In this document: positions 63,221-64,000 of the stretch, piece after piece
Layout: the number at the start of each line of letters is the position of its first letter
Position numbering within the stretch: position 1 is the first letter of the stretch
Source: Ecdyonurus torrentis
Taxonomy: Eukaryota; Arthropoda; Insecta; Ephemeroptera; Heptageniidae
Length of the DNA: 64,000 bases
NCBI GenBank assembly: GCA_949318235.1
Contig: OX439131.1
Location: 16,225,189-16,289,188 of the forward strand
Direction of reading: 5' to 3'
Notes under the pieces: model-generated
Told to the model about the DNA's origin: nothing
Databases searched by the model: none
The model's input: only the letters and a program-made list of their open reading frames with translations
Translations under genes and position numbers: made by a program

Positions 63221-63695
63221 AATGAGGAAGACTAATGATTTTTGGGACAGTATTTGAGCACATTTTTAGAAAGAGCATAATTAGTAGATTCTATTGACAT
63301 CAATATTTACCTTTATTACTTAAATTTCAGCGATTAATTAATGATTTAAAAGTGGCAGCCACGCCCCCAAGAAGCCTGTGCCGTTAGTCATTTGTTTGAA
63401 TTTGCAGCGGAGTCTGATGTTCTTCTGCAAATTTGGATACGAGAATTTAAAATTTCGCGTAAAATTTAAAATCTCGTATCCAAATTTGCAGAAGAACATC
63501 AGACTCCGCTGCAAATTCAAACAAATGACTAACGGCACAGGCTTCTTGGGGGCGTGGCTGCCACTTTTAAATCATTAATTAATCGCTGAAATTTAAGTAA
63601 TAAAGGTAAATATTGATGTCAATAGAATCTACTAATTATGCTCTTTCTAAAAATGTGCTCAAATGCTGTCCCAAAAATCATTAGTCTTCCTCATT
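63221..63695. mobile_element. 475-bp near-perfect palindrome
   Basis: 63221-63457 and 63459-63695 are reverse complements with only a few differences (for example CAGTATTTG against CAGCATTTG, and a short A/T shuffle at the centre near 63440-63475). Arms contain AATGAGGAAGACTAATG, GGCAGCCACGCCCCCAAG, GCAGCGGAGTCTGATG and GCAAATTTGGATACGAG. The match decays just outside 63206-63710. There is essentially no loop. The two 66-codon frames on opposite strands are the same sequence read from each arm. No terminal motif or target duplication was found. Confidence 0.92.
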
Positions 63696-63814
63696 ACGCA
63701 AAATACTGTGTAGTATAATACACAGGATTATAAAGTATCTTGTATATTTATAAAATCTGTCTTATATGTATATCAATATCAATCCATAAAAATAAATCAA
63801 TTTGAGATGCAAAA

Positions 63815-63818
<4 letters not shown>

Positions 63819-63900
<82 letters not shown>
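63819..63900. repeat. (GA)n microsatellite
   Basis: About 82 bp of GA; the window ends 100 bp later with nothing further. Confidence 0.98.
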
Positions 63901-63902
<2 letters not shown>

Positions 63903-64000
63903 TAAACAACGTATAGATGTAAGTACAAAAGTTCTCCATACAAATACGACAGTATACGAAAAGAAACTGCATGATAAATAAAATCTTTTCCCTGTTGTTG

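Noticed and set aside
63338..63578. Two matching 66-codon frames on opposite strands
   Set aside because: They are the same sequence read from each arm of the palindrome, with no domain; not a gene pair.

Overview
This window is animal nuclear DNA with no gene I can defend. It is very A+T-rich (about three quarters by eye) and full of near-perfect dinucleotide microsatellites. It also holds many small non-autonomous DNA transposons (MITEs) and two decayed non-LTR retrotransposon 3' ends. The retrotransposon reverse-transcriptase tails, the TIR elements and the long (TA)n and (GA)n tracts point to an invertebrate metazoan. The sequence does not fix the phylum. Nothing is bacterial, and I see no rRNA, intact tRNA, CRISPR array or complete protein-coding gene. 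Most open frames are microsatellite translations or lie inside repeats.

Layout. 0-10 kb: family A MITE (229-538) inside a 31-bp direct repeat, a diverged repeat (family G), a palindromic family B MITE (4098-4382) and family C copy 1 (8894-9237). 10-20 kb: a GA/TA/GA microsatellite cluster, a short hairpin, a retroelement 3' tail near 12 kb, a foldback element with a tRNA-like B box (14779-15022) and a G11/C11 run. 20-30 kb: a 46-bp-arm inverted repeat (19727-19845), family A copy 2, a long plain interval, full-length family B (27770-28086), family E copy 1 and a third TTAA-bounded MITE, H (28855-29079). 30-42 kb: family C copy 2, family A copy 3, family G copy 3 and a dense GA/GT cluster with an exon-like stretch behind it. 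42-50 kb: family C copy 3 in an AACGTTA-rich block, a retrotransposon ORF remnant (44301-44591) and a 1393-bp hAT-like element with an exact 8-bp target duplication (47468-48860). 50-60 kb: family C copy 4 broken by repeat D, a 689-bp element with 76-bp terminal inverted repeats (53270-53958), very long (TA)n tracts, family C copy 5, and family E copy 2 carrying family A copy 4. 60-64 kb: a second retrotransposon remnant and a near-perfect 475-bp palindrome (63221-63695).

The main theme is mobile-element history. Families B, C and H have unrelated interiors but all end in TTAAAG...CTTTAA, which suggests TTAA target duplication and mobilisation by a piggyBac-like source. Family B copies show arms that match each other within a copy better than they match the other copy. 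Family E copy 1 acts as an internal empty-site control for the family A insertion in copy 2. Microsatellites are almost all AT or AG/CT; CA/GT, usually common in animals, is nearly absent.
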